Assembly: GCF_014084105.1 (NCBI RefSeq)
Contig: NZ_CP048289.1
Coordinates: forward strand, 6,457,922-6,521,921
From: Streptacidiphilus sp. P02-A3a
GTDB lineage: Bacteria > Actinomycetota > Actinomycetes > Streptomycetales > Streptomycetaceae
Direction: 5' to 3'
Length of the DNA stretch: 64,000 bases
The notes beneath the pieces are model-generated. The model made no database searches. It saw only the letters and a program-made list of their open reading frames with translations, and was not told the DNA's origin. A program made the translations under genes and the position numbers. This document shows positions 56,970 to 64,000 of the stretch, one piece after another (position 1 is the first letter of the stretch; every line of letters begins with the position of its first letter).

Positions 56970-56983
56970 AGAGAGCGCTCTCC
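56970..56983. promoter_or_regulatory. LacI operator, copy 1 (glucanase proximal)
   Basis: AGAGAGCGCTCTCC differs by one base from the perfect palindrome GGAGAGCGCTCTCC found twice more nearby. It lies 44 nt upstream of the glucanase ATG, where bound repressor would block transcription. Confidence 0.75.
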
Positions 56984-57166
56984 AATCGGGCCGATCGTTG
57001 CGCCCGGCTTTCTGGCCCGTCAAGAGCTTTGACCGAACCGGCGGTTCCGGTACCCCGCCACCCGGGGAGATAGCGGTCAATCCCGACAGCCGGGTCGGCA
57101 ACGGAACGGGATTCGACACGCGGACCGCTTGACGCCGACCGCCCGGGTAGACCACCTTTGACTACG

Positions 57167-57180
57167 GGAGAGCGCTCTCC
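57167..57180. promoter_or_regulatory. LacI operator, copy 2 (glucanase distal)
   Basis: GGAGAGCGCTCTCC is a perfect 14-bp palindrome 240 nt upstream of the glucanase start and 12 nt before the terminator of the LacI gene. With copy 1 it could support looping. Confidence 0.8.
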
Positions 57181-57192
57181 GGCTTTCCATGA

Positions 57193-57231
57193 GGGGAGTC
57201 CCCGCCGACCTGACGACGGCGGGGACTCCCC
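57193..57231 (-). terminator. Terminator of the LacI gene
   Basis: A perfect 15-bp stem (57193-57207 with 57217-57231) and a 9-nt loop begin 16 nt past the LacI stop. Confidence 0.8.
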
Positions 57232-57246
57232 CCTGCCTCGCGTGGC

Positions 57247-58320
57247 TCAGGCCGACTGCCGCCGCACCAGCACCGGGTCGAAGATCACCGACCGGGGCCC
57301 GCTGCCGGGGGCGTCCAGCCGCTCCAGCAGCAGCTGCGCCATCGTCGCCGCCATCTCCTCCACCGGCTGCCGCACCGTGGTCAACGCGGGCCTGCTGTCG
57401 GCCGCCGCGCTGCTGTCGTCGAAGCCGACCACCCGCACGTCCTGCGGCACCCGCCGCCCGGCCTCCCGCAGGGCGTGCAGCGCGCCGCAGGCCATCAGGT
57501 CGTTGGCGGCGAACACCCCGTCCAGGTCCGGGACTTCCGCCAGCAGCCGGCGCATCGCCGCCTCCCCGCTGTGCTGGGTGAAGTTGCCCTGCGCCGAGGG
57601 CACCAGCGGCTCCCCGTGCCGGGCCATGGCCTCCCGGAAGCCGTCCTGCCGCTCGCGCGCGGCCCGGACGTCCAGCGGCCCGGAGACGGTGACCACCCGT
57701 CGGCAGCCGACCGCGACCAGGTGGTCCGCCGCCAGCCGGGCGCCCTCCTGGTGCGCCAGGTCGACGAAGCCGATCCGCACCGACTGCTCGGGGCGCGCGA
57801 AGAGCACGGCCGGGAGCCCGGCCTCGACCAGCAGTCCCGGCAGCGGGTCGGCGGCGTGGGTGGAGACCAGCAGCGTGCCGTCGGCGTTGCCCTGCCGCAG
57901 GTAGGACAGCACCTGGTCGCGGGCCTGCGCGGTCTCGGCCAGCATCAGCACCGGGTGCATCGTGCGGGCCCGCAGGTGGCCGAGGGCGCCGCTCATCACC
58001 CGGCTGAAGAACGGATCGGTGAACACCTGGCTGCGGAAGGCCTCCTCCTCCCCCTCCCCCGCGCCGGAGACGACCAGGGCCACCGTCCCGGTCCGCCGGG
58101 TGATCAGCGACCTGGCGGCGTTGTTGGGCACGTAGCCGATGGCGTCCACCGCCCGCCGCACCGTCTCCTGGATCGCCGGGTCGACGTTGCGCTGGCCGTT
58201 GACCACCCGGGAGACCGTGGCCCGGGACACCCCCGCCAGCCGGGCCACGTCCTCCAGGGTCGGTGCGGCCGGGGCAGCAGGGGCCGCGACCGGGGCTTGC
58301 GGTGTGCGAGGGGCGTCCAT
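57247..58320 (-). CDS. LacI-family repressor of the glucan region (CebR-like)
   Basis: This 357-residue regulator has HTH TLEDVARLAGVSRATVSRVVN, hinge ARSLITRRTG and a sugar-binding core (VALVVSGAGEGEEEAF; DGTLLVSTHAADPLPGLL; VRVVGFDDSSAAADSRPAL; TVRQPVEEMAATMAQLL). Operators of the type GGAGAGCGCTCTCC lie before its own gene and before the glucanase. This is close to the TGGGAGCGCTCCCA site of the cello-oligosaccharide regulator CebR, so an oligosaccharide from glucan is the probable effector. Confidence 0.92.
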   Translation of the reverse strand: MDAPRTPQAPVAAPAAPAAPTLEDVARLAGVSRATVSRVVNGQRNVDPAIQETVRRAVDAIGYVPNNAARSLITRRTGTVALVVSGAGEGEEEAFRSQVFTDPFFSRVMSGALGHLRARTMHPVLMLAETAQARDQVLSYLRQGNADGTLLVSTHAADPLPGLLVEAGLPAVLFARPEQSVRIGFVDLAHQEGARLAADHLVAVGCRRVVTVSGPLDVRAARERQDGFREAMARHGEPLVPSAQGNFTQHSGEAAMRRLLAEVPDLDGVFAANDLMACGALHALREAGRRVPQDVRVVGFDDSSAAADSRPALTTVRQPVEEMAATMAQLLLERLDAPGSGPRSVIFDPVLVRRQSA

Positions 58321-58341
58321 GAGGGCTTTTATAACAGAGCT

Positions 58342-58355
58342 GGAGAGCGCTCTCC
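58342..58355. promoter_or_regulatory. LacI operator, copy 3 (autoregulatory)
   Basis: GGAGAGCGCTCTCC, perfect palindrome, 21 nt before the LacI ATG and next to an A+T-rich TTTTATAAC. It suggests the repressor controls its own gene. Confidence 0.8.
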
Positions 58356-58402
58356 ATCGAATGGCCGGAGATTCCCGCCCCAGCCGCCGGGGACAGGCCC
58401 GG

Positions 58403-59671
58403 CTAGCCGTGCCGACCGCGGCGGCGGGTGGCCCGGGCGACGAGCAGTCCGAGGCCGGTGAGCAGCGCGGCGGCGCCGAGAACCAGCGGGGCGACCGGCG
58501 CGGACCCGGTCGGCGCGAGCCCGCCCGGTCCGCCGCCGCCCGAGGGGGCGGGGGTGGCCGTCCGGCTCGGGGTCGTGGTCGGGGTGGCGGTCGGCGTCGG
58601 CGTCGGCGTGGGATTGGGCCCGACCGGCACGTCCACCGTGCACGGCGGCTCGGACCGGACCGCGGACCGGGAGCGCGCGCCGGTCGTGCACTCGCTGCCG
58701 GGCACGGTCGTGCTAACCGAGTTGCGCAGCCGGTGGTCACCGTGGTCGGGCCGGTGGACGGTCACCGAGTAGGTCACCGTGACCGACTCCCCCGGCTCCA
58801 GCTCCCCGGTCCAGGCCAGCCGCTGCCCGCTGACCACGGCGGTCCCCCGGGTGGCGCCGACGTCCCCGTTGTAGTCGGCGTCGTCGAGCACCCCGCTCAG
58901 GTCGTCGGTGAAGTCGGCGGGCCGGAGCGGGACCTCGCCGGAGTTGACGGCCGTCACCGTGTAGTGGACGGTCCCGCCGGGATCGGCGCGGACCGGCTCG
59001 GCGGTCTTGCGCAGCACCAGGTGCGGCCTCAGCCGGACCACCGGCACCTCGGCGGTGGACTCGTTGGAGGTCACCTTCTCCCCGCCCTCGCTGGTCGCCT
59101 CGGCGGTGGCGGTGTTGCTGAAGGTGTCGGCGAAGGAGTCGTTGACGGTGATCACGTGCGAGCCGGTGCACAGCATCGAGGCGGTCGGACTGCCCATCGG
59201 CCCCAGGCTGTCGCGCGGACAGACGATGTCGGTGATCTTCGGGTCGTGCACCCGCACCGGCGACAGCCATCCGGTACGACAGCACCTGTTGGAAGCCCTT
59301 GCCGTCCTGGAAGTCGATCTCGACGGTGACCAGGGGCCGGGTCTCCGGGCTCAGGGTGAGCCGGACGGTGCGCCGGGCCGGGTCCGGCGTCGAGCCCGGG
59401 TCGCGCAGGCTGCCCGGCAGGTTGGTGACGAACCCCGACGGGACGGAGGCCTCGGGCCTCATCGTGGCCGCGGGCGTGCCTGCGGCTGGCGGGGGCCGGA
59501 GACGGGCGGCGCCACGCCGAGCGTCCCGGCCGCGCCGAACGCGGCGATCAGGGTGACCAGGGCGGTGCCGACCCGGCCGCTGCTTCGCCGGTTCCCCGGC
59601 GTCGCCAGGGACGGACCGGCCTGGACGCGGGGGCTGCGGCGGTCGGGGCGGCAGGGGCGCTGAGGGTTCAC
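58403..59671 (-). pseudogene. Frameshifted DUF11-type cell-surface protein with LAXTG sorting signal
   Basis: Three successive frames together give one surface protein. The first (59671-59459) holds a signal peptide (GTALVTLIAAFGAAGTLGVA). The second (from about 59500 to 59270) holds PSGFVTNLPGSLRD, LTLSPETRPLVTVEIDF and QDGKGFQQVLSYRM. The third (59257-58403) holds VHDPKITDIVCPRD, a DUF11-like repeat (KTAEPVRADPGGTVHYTVTA), a TPTPTP linker and LAPTGSAPVAPLVLG with a TM and basic tail. LAXTG is the signal of class E sortases. Two indels are needed to join the frames. Assembly error and true decay are both possible. Confidence 0.7.
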
Positions 59672-59751
59672 CCTGCGAGGCTAGGCAGCCGTTCGTCCGC
59701 TTGTGTCACCGCGGCGCGGACGCGCCGGGCGGCCCGCCCGAACGGCGGACC

Positions 59752-59787
59752 CCGCGCGGGTCGGGCCGGGTGGCCCGACCCGCGCGG
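59752..59787. terminator. Strong stem-loop downstream of the GH3 gene
   Basis: A perfect 16-bp G+C-rich stem (59752-59767 with 59772-59787) with a 4-nt GGGT loop lies 81 nt past the GH3 stop and before the broken surface-protein gene. Confidence 0.75.
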
Positions 59788-59801
59788 CGGTGTCCGCCTG
59801 G

Positions 59802-59869
59802 TCGGTTCGCGCTGTCAGTCGGTTCGCGCTGTCAGTCGGTTCGCACTGTCAGTCGGTTCGCACCGTGCT
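59802..59869. repeat. Four 17-nt tandem repeats at the 3' end of the GH3 gene
   Basis: TCGGTTCGCGCTGTCAG occurs twice exactly, a third time with one change and a fourth time with several. The array runs from the terminator stem to the GH3 stop codon. It is outside the coding part and its role is unknown. Confidence 0.85.
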
Positions 59870-62800
59870 CACTGCACGACCGACCAGATGAAGGTGGCCG
59901 ATCCGGAGACTCCTTCCGTGTCGGTGGCGGTGACGGTGACGGTGTAGGTGCCGAGGGTGGTGCCGGTGCCGGAGAGGGTGCCGTTGGCGGCGATGCTGAC
60001 GCCGGGCGGCAGTCCGGTGGCGGTGAAGGTCAGGGACTGCGCGGGGTTGGAGTCCACGGCCTGCACCGCGAAGGAGAACGCGGTGCCCTTGGGGCTGCTG
60101 TAGCCGAAGGGGTTGACCACGCCGACGGTCTCCGCGCCGGGCACGCCCGAGTTCGGGGTGACGTTGGCGCTGACCGCGGTGTTGGCCAGGGAGACGCCCG
60201 CGGCCGAGGCCCCGGCGGCGATCTGCCCGGTCAACTCCTGGGCCAGGCTGGTGGATCCGGTCAGCGGCAGGTTGCTGGACGCGTCCCCGACCCTGATCGA
60301 GTACGTTCCCGCCGGGGCCTCCCACTGGTTGTCCGTCGCCGACCAGTTCGCCAGGTCGTGGACGGTCAGCGGGAAGGTGACGGTGCTGCTCTGCCCCGGG
60401 TTGAGGTTCACCCGCTGGAAGGCCTTGAGCTGCTCCGGCGGGTCCTGGCTGGCGGCCGGGTCGCCGACGTACAGCTGGGCCACGTCCGCGCCCGCGACCG
60501 ACCCGGTGTTGGTGATCGTCGCCGTCGCCGTGGCCGTGCCGTTGGCGTTGAACGCGCCGACGTTGAGGTTGGAGAAGGAGAACTTCGTGTAGGACAGCCC
60601 GAAGCCGAACGGGAACGCGGGGGTGATGTTCTGCGACTGGTACCACCGGTACCCGATGTCCACGCCCTCGCTGTAGGTCGTCCCGGTGGCGGTGCCCGGC
60701 CACTGCGCGGTGGTCTGCGCCGGGACCTGGCTCAGGCTGCCCGGGAAGGTCACCGGCAGCTTGCCGGACGGGTCGGCGGTACCGAACAGCAGGGCCGCGA
60801 CGGCCGCCCCGGTCTCCTGTCCGCCGTACCAGTTCTCGAACACCCCGGCCACCGAGTTGAGCCACGGCATGACCACCGGCGAACCGCTGTTGACCACCAC
60901 GACGGTGTTCGGGTTCACCGCCGCCACGTCCGCGATCATCGTCTCGTCCGCGCTGGACAGGTCCAGCGTGGTCAGGTCGCTCTCCTCGCCCTCCGGCGCG
61001 CTGACGTAGACGATCGCGTCGGTGGCCGCCTGGGCGGCGGCGACGGCCTGCGGGATGTCGGTGGTCCCGTTGTCGTCACCGGGGGTGTAGGTGACCTTGA
61101 CGTTCGGCCCGACCGCGTTCTGGATACCGGTCAGCGGCCAGACCGCGTTCGTACTGTCGACCCCACCGCTGCCGCCGCCGGCGATCTCGACCGCCGCGCC
61201 GCCGTCGGTGCCCAGCACCGCGATCGACTCGCTGCCCTTCGGGTTGAGCGGCAGCAGGCCGTTGTTCTTCAACATGACCGTGCCCTCCTCACCGAGTTGC
61301 AGCGCGGTCTGCTGGTGCGCCGCGGTGGTGACGGTGGCGGAGAGGGAACCGGTCTGCGGGTTGTCGAACAGGCCGAAGGCGAACAGCTGGGTGAGGATCC
61401 GGGAGACCACGCCGTTGATGGTGGCCTGGCTCAGCGTCCCGGCGGTGAGGGCGGCGGAGACGTCGCTCGCGTCGGAGAACGGCATCGCGATGTCCATCCC
61501 GCCCTCCGCGTCCGCGACCGCGTTGCCCGCGGCGCCCCAGTCGGAGGCGACGAAGCCGCCGTAGTCGGCCTGCTCGTCGAGGCCGTCCTGCAACAGGTCG
61601 GCGTTGGCGCACGAGGAGGCGCCGTTGACCACGGCGTAGGAGCACATCACCGAGGCCGGTGCGGACTGCTCGATGGCGGACTGGAAGGGAGCCAAGTACA
61701 GCTCCTCCAAGGCCTTCTGACTGACCGTCTCGTTGTCGCCGCCGTTCGGGTACTGCTCCTGGTCGTAGGCCGCGGCATGCTTCACCATGGCCATCACGCC
61801 CTGGCTCTGCAGACCGTCCACCTCGGCCGTGGTGATCTGACCGGCGAGGTAAGGGTCTTCGCCGTAGGTCTCGTAGGTCCGGCCCCAACGCGGGTCGCGC
61901 ACCAGGTTGGTGGTCGGGCCGAGCGAGATGTTCACGCCCTTGCCCGCGAACTCGGCGCCCTTGGCCGCGCCCTCCTGCTGGATCAGCGACGGGTCCCAGG
62001 TCGCGGCGGCGTTCTCGCCGTCGGGGAAGGCGGTCACGCCGCCGTTCCCGTCACCGACTCCGGACGGGCCGTCCTCCATGTTGGTCGGCGGGATGCACAG
62101 GTCGGGCACGCCGGGGACCTGGCCGATGTACGAGGAGGCGCCGTCCCCGGAGAGCAGGGTGGCCTCCTCCGACTGGTCCATGGTGTTGAGCACCTGCTGC
62201 ACCCGCTGGGCGACCGGCGCGGTGGAACCCACCCACGGGCAGCTGCCGTTGCCGCCGTTGCCGTTGCCGCCGGTGATCGGCGCCACGGTGGTCAGCCCGT
62301 AGACGTCGAACTCGAAGATCGAGTAGCCGAACTGGGTGCCTCGGGCGGTGCCGTACATCCGCACGTACCGGTCGGTCACCGAGGCGGGTACGGTCTGGCT
62401 GCCGCCGGTGCCGGTGGTGGTCGAGTAGATGGTGGTCCAGGTCGAGTTGTCGTTGGACACCTGCACCTGGAACGCCGTGGCGTAGGCGGCCTCCCACAGG
62501 ATGCCCACGCTGCAGATCTGCTGCTGGGAGCCGAGGTCGACCTCCAGCCACTGCGGGTCGCCGGCCGCGCTGGACCAACGGGTGCCCGGGTCGCCGTCGG
62601 TGGCGTCGGCCGCCGGGTAGTCGGTGGCGTCCTGGGTCGAGGAGGCCGTGGTCGGCTGGTCCAACGCGAGGTCCTGCGTGCCGCAGTACTCGGTCGGACC
62701 GGTACCGCCGCCGCCGGTGCCGCCGCCCCCGCCGCCGGTGCCCTGGGTGAGGGCGAAGTAGTGGAAGTTCCAGCCGTTGGAGTCCTGGTCCAGGGTGAGC

Positions 62801-63891
62801 CGCTGCTCCCCGGCCGGGAGGGTGACGCTGGCGGTGACCGTGGTCCAGGTCTCGTAGCCGCCGGTGTTCGGCACCGCCACCGCGCCGGTCAGGTTGGTCC
62901 CGGCGGCGTTGGCGATGTGCAGCGCGTCAGCGATCGCGTACGGCGAGGCCACCCGGAAGCTGACCGTGTAGACCCCGGCGGTGGCCACCTGCACGGTGTA
63001 GTCGAACCACTGGCCGCTGTTCGTCCAGCCCAGGTCGTAGGCCCCGCCGGAGGCGCTGGTGTCCTGCGTGTCGGCGGTGGCCTCCAGGTCGACGCCGTCC
63101 GAACGGTAGCTGTTGGCACTGCCGTTGGCGGAGCTGACGTCGTAGGCCACGCTCTGGCCGCCGGTGTCGTAGTTGGCCGCCTGGACCGTGCCCGGCACGG
63201 CGGCGGGGGTACCGCCGAACGGCTGGTCGCCGTTGGAGCCGCCGCTCGCCCCCAGGGTGAAGGCCAGGTAGTGGAAGTTCCAGCCGTTGGAGTCCTGGTC
63301 GACGGTGAGCGTCTGCTGCCCGGCGGGCAGGGTGACGCTGACGGTGACCGTGGTCCAGGTCTCGTAGCCGCCGGTGTTCGGCACCGCCACCGCGCCGCTC
63401 AGGTTGGTCCCGGCCGCGTTGGCGATGTGCAGCGCGTCGCTGAGCGCGTACGGTGAGGACAGCCGCAGCGCGACGCTGTACGTCCCGGCGGTGGCGACGT
63501 TGACGGTGTAGTCGAACCACTGTCCGGCCGTGGTCCAGCCCATGTCGTCGGCGCCACCGGCCGCGCTGGTGTCCTGCGTGTCGGCGGTGGCCTCCAGGTC
63601 GACGCCGTCCGAACGGTAGCTGTTGGCACTGCCGTTGGCGGAGCTGACGCTGTACGCCACACCCTGGCCGCCGGTGTCGTAGTTCGCCGCCTGGACGATG
63701 CCCGGCACAGCCGCGGCGGTACCGCCGAAGGGGGCGCTCCCCGCGGCGTAGGCCGCGGTGTGCGCACCGGCCAGCGACAGCGTGAACAGCGCCAGCACCG
63801 TGAGCACCGCACGGAAGGCGGGTCGGCGGCGGGGTGGTCGCGACCCGCGGCGCGCGGGCGCCGGTGGGCGTGGGAGGGGCAGGGGTCTCAT
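59869..63891 (-). CDS. Secreted GH3 glycosidase with two CBM6 and one CBM32 modules
   Basis: This 1340-residue exported enzyme has a signal peptide (AVLTVLALFTLSLAGAHTAA). Two CBM6-like modules follow (about 52-215 and 220-380, each with YRSDGVDLEATADTQDTS and NTGGYETWTTVT), then a Gly linker and an F5/8 CBM (about 400-530). The GH3 N-domain has VRDPRWGRTYETYGEDP and the nucleophile in GFVASDWGA (about residue 785). The GH3 C-domain, a fibronectin-like domain (ends about 1195) and a putative Ig-like domain (GLPPGVSIAANGTLSGTGTT) close it. It likely releases glucose or xylose from oligosaccharides. AAGGGAA precedes ATG 63891. Confidence 0.92.
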   Translation of the reverse strand: MRPLPLPRPPAPARRGSRPPRRRPAFRAVLTVLALFTLSLAGAHTAAYAAGSAPFGGTAAAVPGIVQAANYDTGGQGVAYSVSSANGSANSYRSDGVDLEATADTQDTSAAGGADDMGWTTAGQWFDYTVNVATAGTYSVALRLSSPYALSDALHIANAAGTNLSGAVAVPNTGGYETWTTVTVSVTLPAGQQTLTVDQDSNGWNFHYLAFTLGASGGSNGDQPFGGTPAAVPGTVQAANYDTGGQSVAYDVSSANGSANSYRSDGVDLEATADTQDTSASGGAYDLGWTNSGQWFDYTVQVATAGVYTVSFRVASPYAIADALHIANAAGTNLTGAVAVPNTGGYETWTTVTASVTLPAGEQRLTLDQDSNGWNFHYFALTQGTGGGGGGTGGGGTGPTEYCGTQDLALDQPTTASSTQDATDYPAADATDGDPGTRWSSAAGDPQWLEVDLGSQQQICSVGILWEAAYATAFQVQVSNDNSTWTTIYSTTTGTGGSQTVPASVTDRYVRMYGTARGTQFGYSIFEFDVYGLTTVAPITGGNGNGGNGSCPWVGSTAPVAQRVQQVLNTMDQSEEATLLSGDGASSYIGQVPGVPDLCIPPTNMEDGPSGVGDGNGGVTAFPDGENAAATWDPSLIQQEGAAKGAEFAGKGVNISLGPTTNLVRDPRWGRTYETYGEDPYLAGQITTAEVDGLQSQGVMAMVKHAAAYDQEQYPNGGDNETVSQKALEELYLAPFQSAIEQSAPASVMCSYAVVNGASSCANADLLQDGLDEQADYGGFVASDWGAAGNAVADAEGGMDIAMPFSDASDVSAALTAGTLSQATINGVVSRILTQLFAFGLFDNPQTGSLSATVTTAAHQQTALQLGEEGTVMLKNNGLLPLNPKGSESIAVLGTDGGAAVEIAGGGSGGVDSTNAVWPLTGIQNAVGPNVKVTYTPGDDNGTTDIPQAVAAAQAATDAIVYVSAPEGEESDLTTLDLSSADETMIADVAAVNPNTVVVVNSGSPVVMPWLNSVAGVFENWYGGQETGAAVAALLFGTADPSGKLPVTFPGSLSQVPAQTTAQWPGTATGTTYSEGVDIGYRWYQSQNITPAFPFGFGLSYTKFSFSNLNVGAFNANGTATATATITNTGSVAGADVAQLYVGDPAASQDPPEQLKAFQRVNLNPGQSSTVTFPLTVHDLANWSATDNQWEAPAGTYSIRVGDASSNLPLTGSTSLAQELTGQIAAGASAAGVSLANTAVSANVTPNSGVPGAETVGVVNPFGYSSPKGTAFSFAVQAVDSNPAQSLTFTATGLPPGVSIAANGTLSGTGTTLGTYTVTVTATDTEGVSGSATFIWSVVQ
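63061..63139. repeat. 79-bp direct repeat, copy 1 (CBM6 module 2)
   Basis: This stretch is identical over 79 bp to 63571-63649, 510 bp away, in the same part of the two CBM6 modules. Identity without silent changes indicates recent duplication or gene conversion. Confidence 0.85.
63571..63649. repeat. 79-bp direct repeat, copy 2 (CBM6 module 1)
   Basis: Partner of the copy at 63061-63139. The flanking parts of the modules are similar but not identical. Confidence 0.85.
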
Positions 63892-64000
63892 GGCGTTCCC
63901 TTCAGTAGGCCGGTCGGCTTCCCCCGCTCCGCGCCGCTCGGTCGCCCGTCGGGCACGGCTGACGCACACCGGAGCCGCGGATGTCCGCGCTGGTGTGTTC

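Noticed and set aside
59701..63456. 1251-codon open frame on the plus strand
   Set aside because: It is antisense to the GH3 gene and of shadow composition (Gly, Val, Arg, Asp repeats).

Overview
The window is high-GC DNA (roughly 70-75% G+C by eye, strong third-position G/C bias, GTG and TTG starts, long antisense shadow frames) from an actinomycete, most likely of the Streptomycetaceae. This placing is an inference from gene content: a SigE-family sigma factor, an amtB-glnK pair, an LAXTG-type surface protein, CBM-rich secreted glycosidases and LacI regulators. No rRNA, tRNA or CRISPR array was seen.

Layout. 0.2-5.2 kb: a secreted SGNH hydrolase, then a sigma factor / membrane protein / GT51 penicillin-binding protein operon. 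5.3-11.9 kb: a degraded accessory region holding a three-gene tyrosine-recombinase module and fragments of at least five broken genes. 12-18.6 kb: a FtsX-type ABC exporter, a secretory lipase and an arylsulfotransferase-like protein. 18.7-25.2 kb: a tight operon with a heme-oxygenase-like diiron enzyme, two ATP-grasp ligases, a solute-binding-protein homologue without a signal peptide and an MFS transporter. 25.2-29.6 kb: a sugar ABC importer with its LacI repressor. 29.6-32.2 kb: two proteins of unknown function that share a C-terminal/N-terminal motif. 32.7-36.1 kb: a precursor-like protein with twelve decapeptide repeats and no cysteine, followed 60 nt later by a LanM-type lanthipeptide synthetase. 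36.1-45.6 kb: aminotransferase, MFS, P450, ATP-grasp ligase, AMP-ligase, second P450 and LysR. 45.7-51.9 kb: a MACPF/jacalin-like protein, glnK-amtB, a LuxR-type two-component pair and a DUF4190-type protein. 52.1-63.9 kb: aquaporin, a lipoprotein, a two-catalytic-domain glucanase under a LacI repressor, a broken DUF11 surface protein and a large GH3 enzyme.

How the genes work together. The centre of the window (18.7-45.6 kb) looks like one or two natural-product loci, built from free-standing ligases and oxidases instead of PKS/NRPS modules, plus a RiPP-like pair. The most unusual part is the pair at 32.7-36.1 kb. The LanM enzyme keeps its dehydratase motifs and cyclase zinc ligands. The precursor has no Cys to cyclise, and the conserved His of the cyclase HG motif is read here as Arg744. 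This suggests a dehydration-only, multi-core peptide. The right end is a beta-glucan utilisation region, with three copies of a GGAGAGCGCTCTCC operator around the glucanase and its LacI gene.

All family assignments come from reading motifs by eye. No database search was run.
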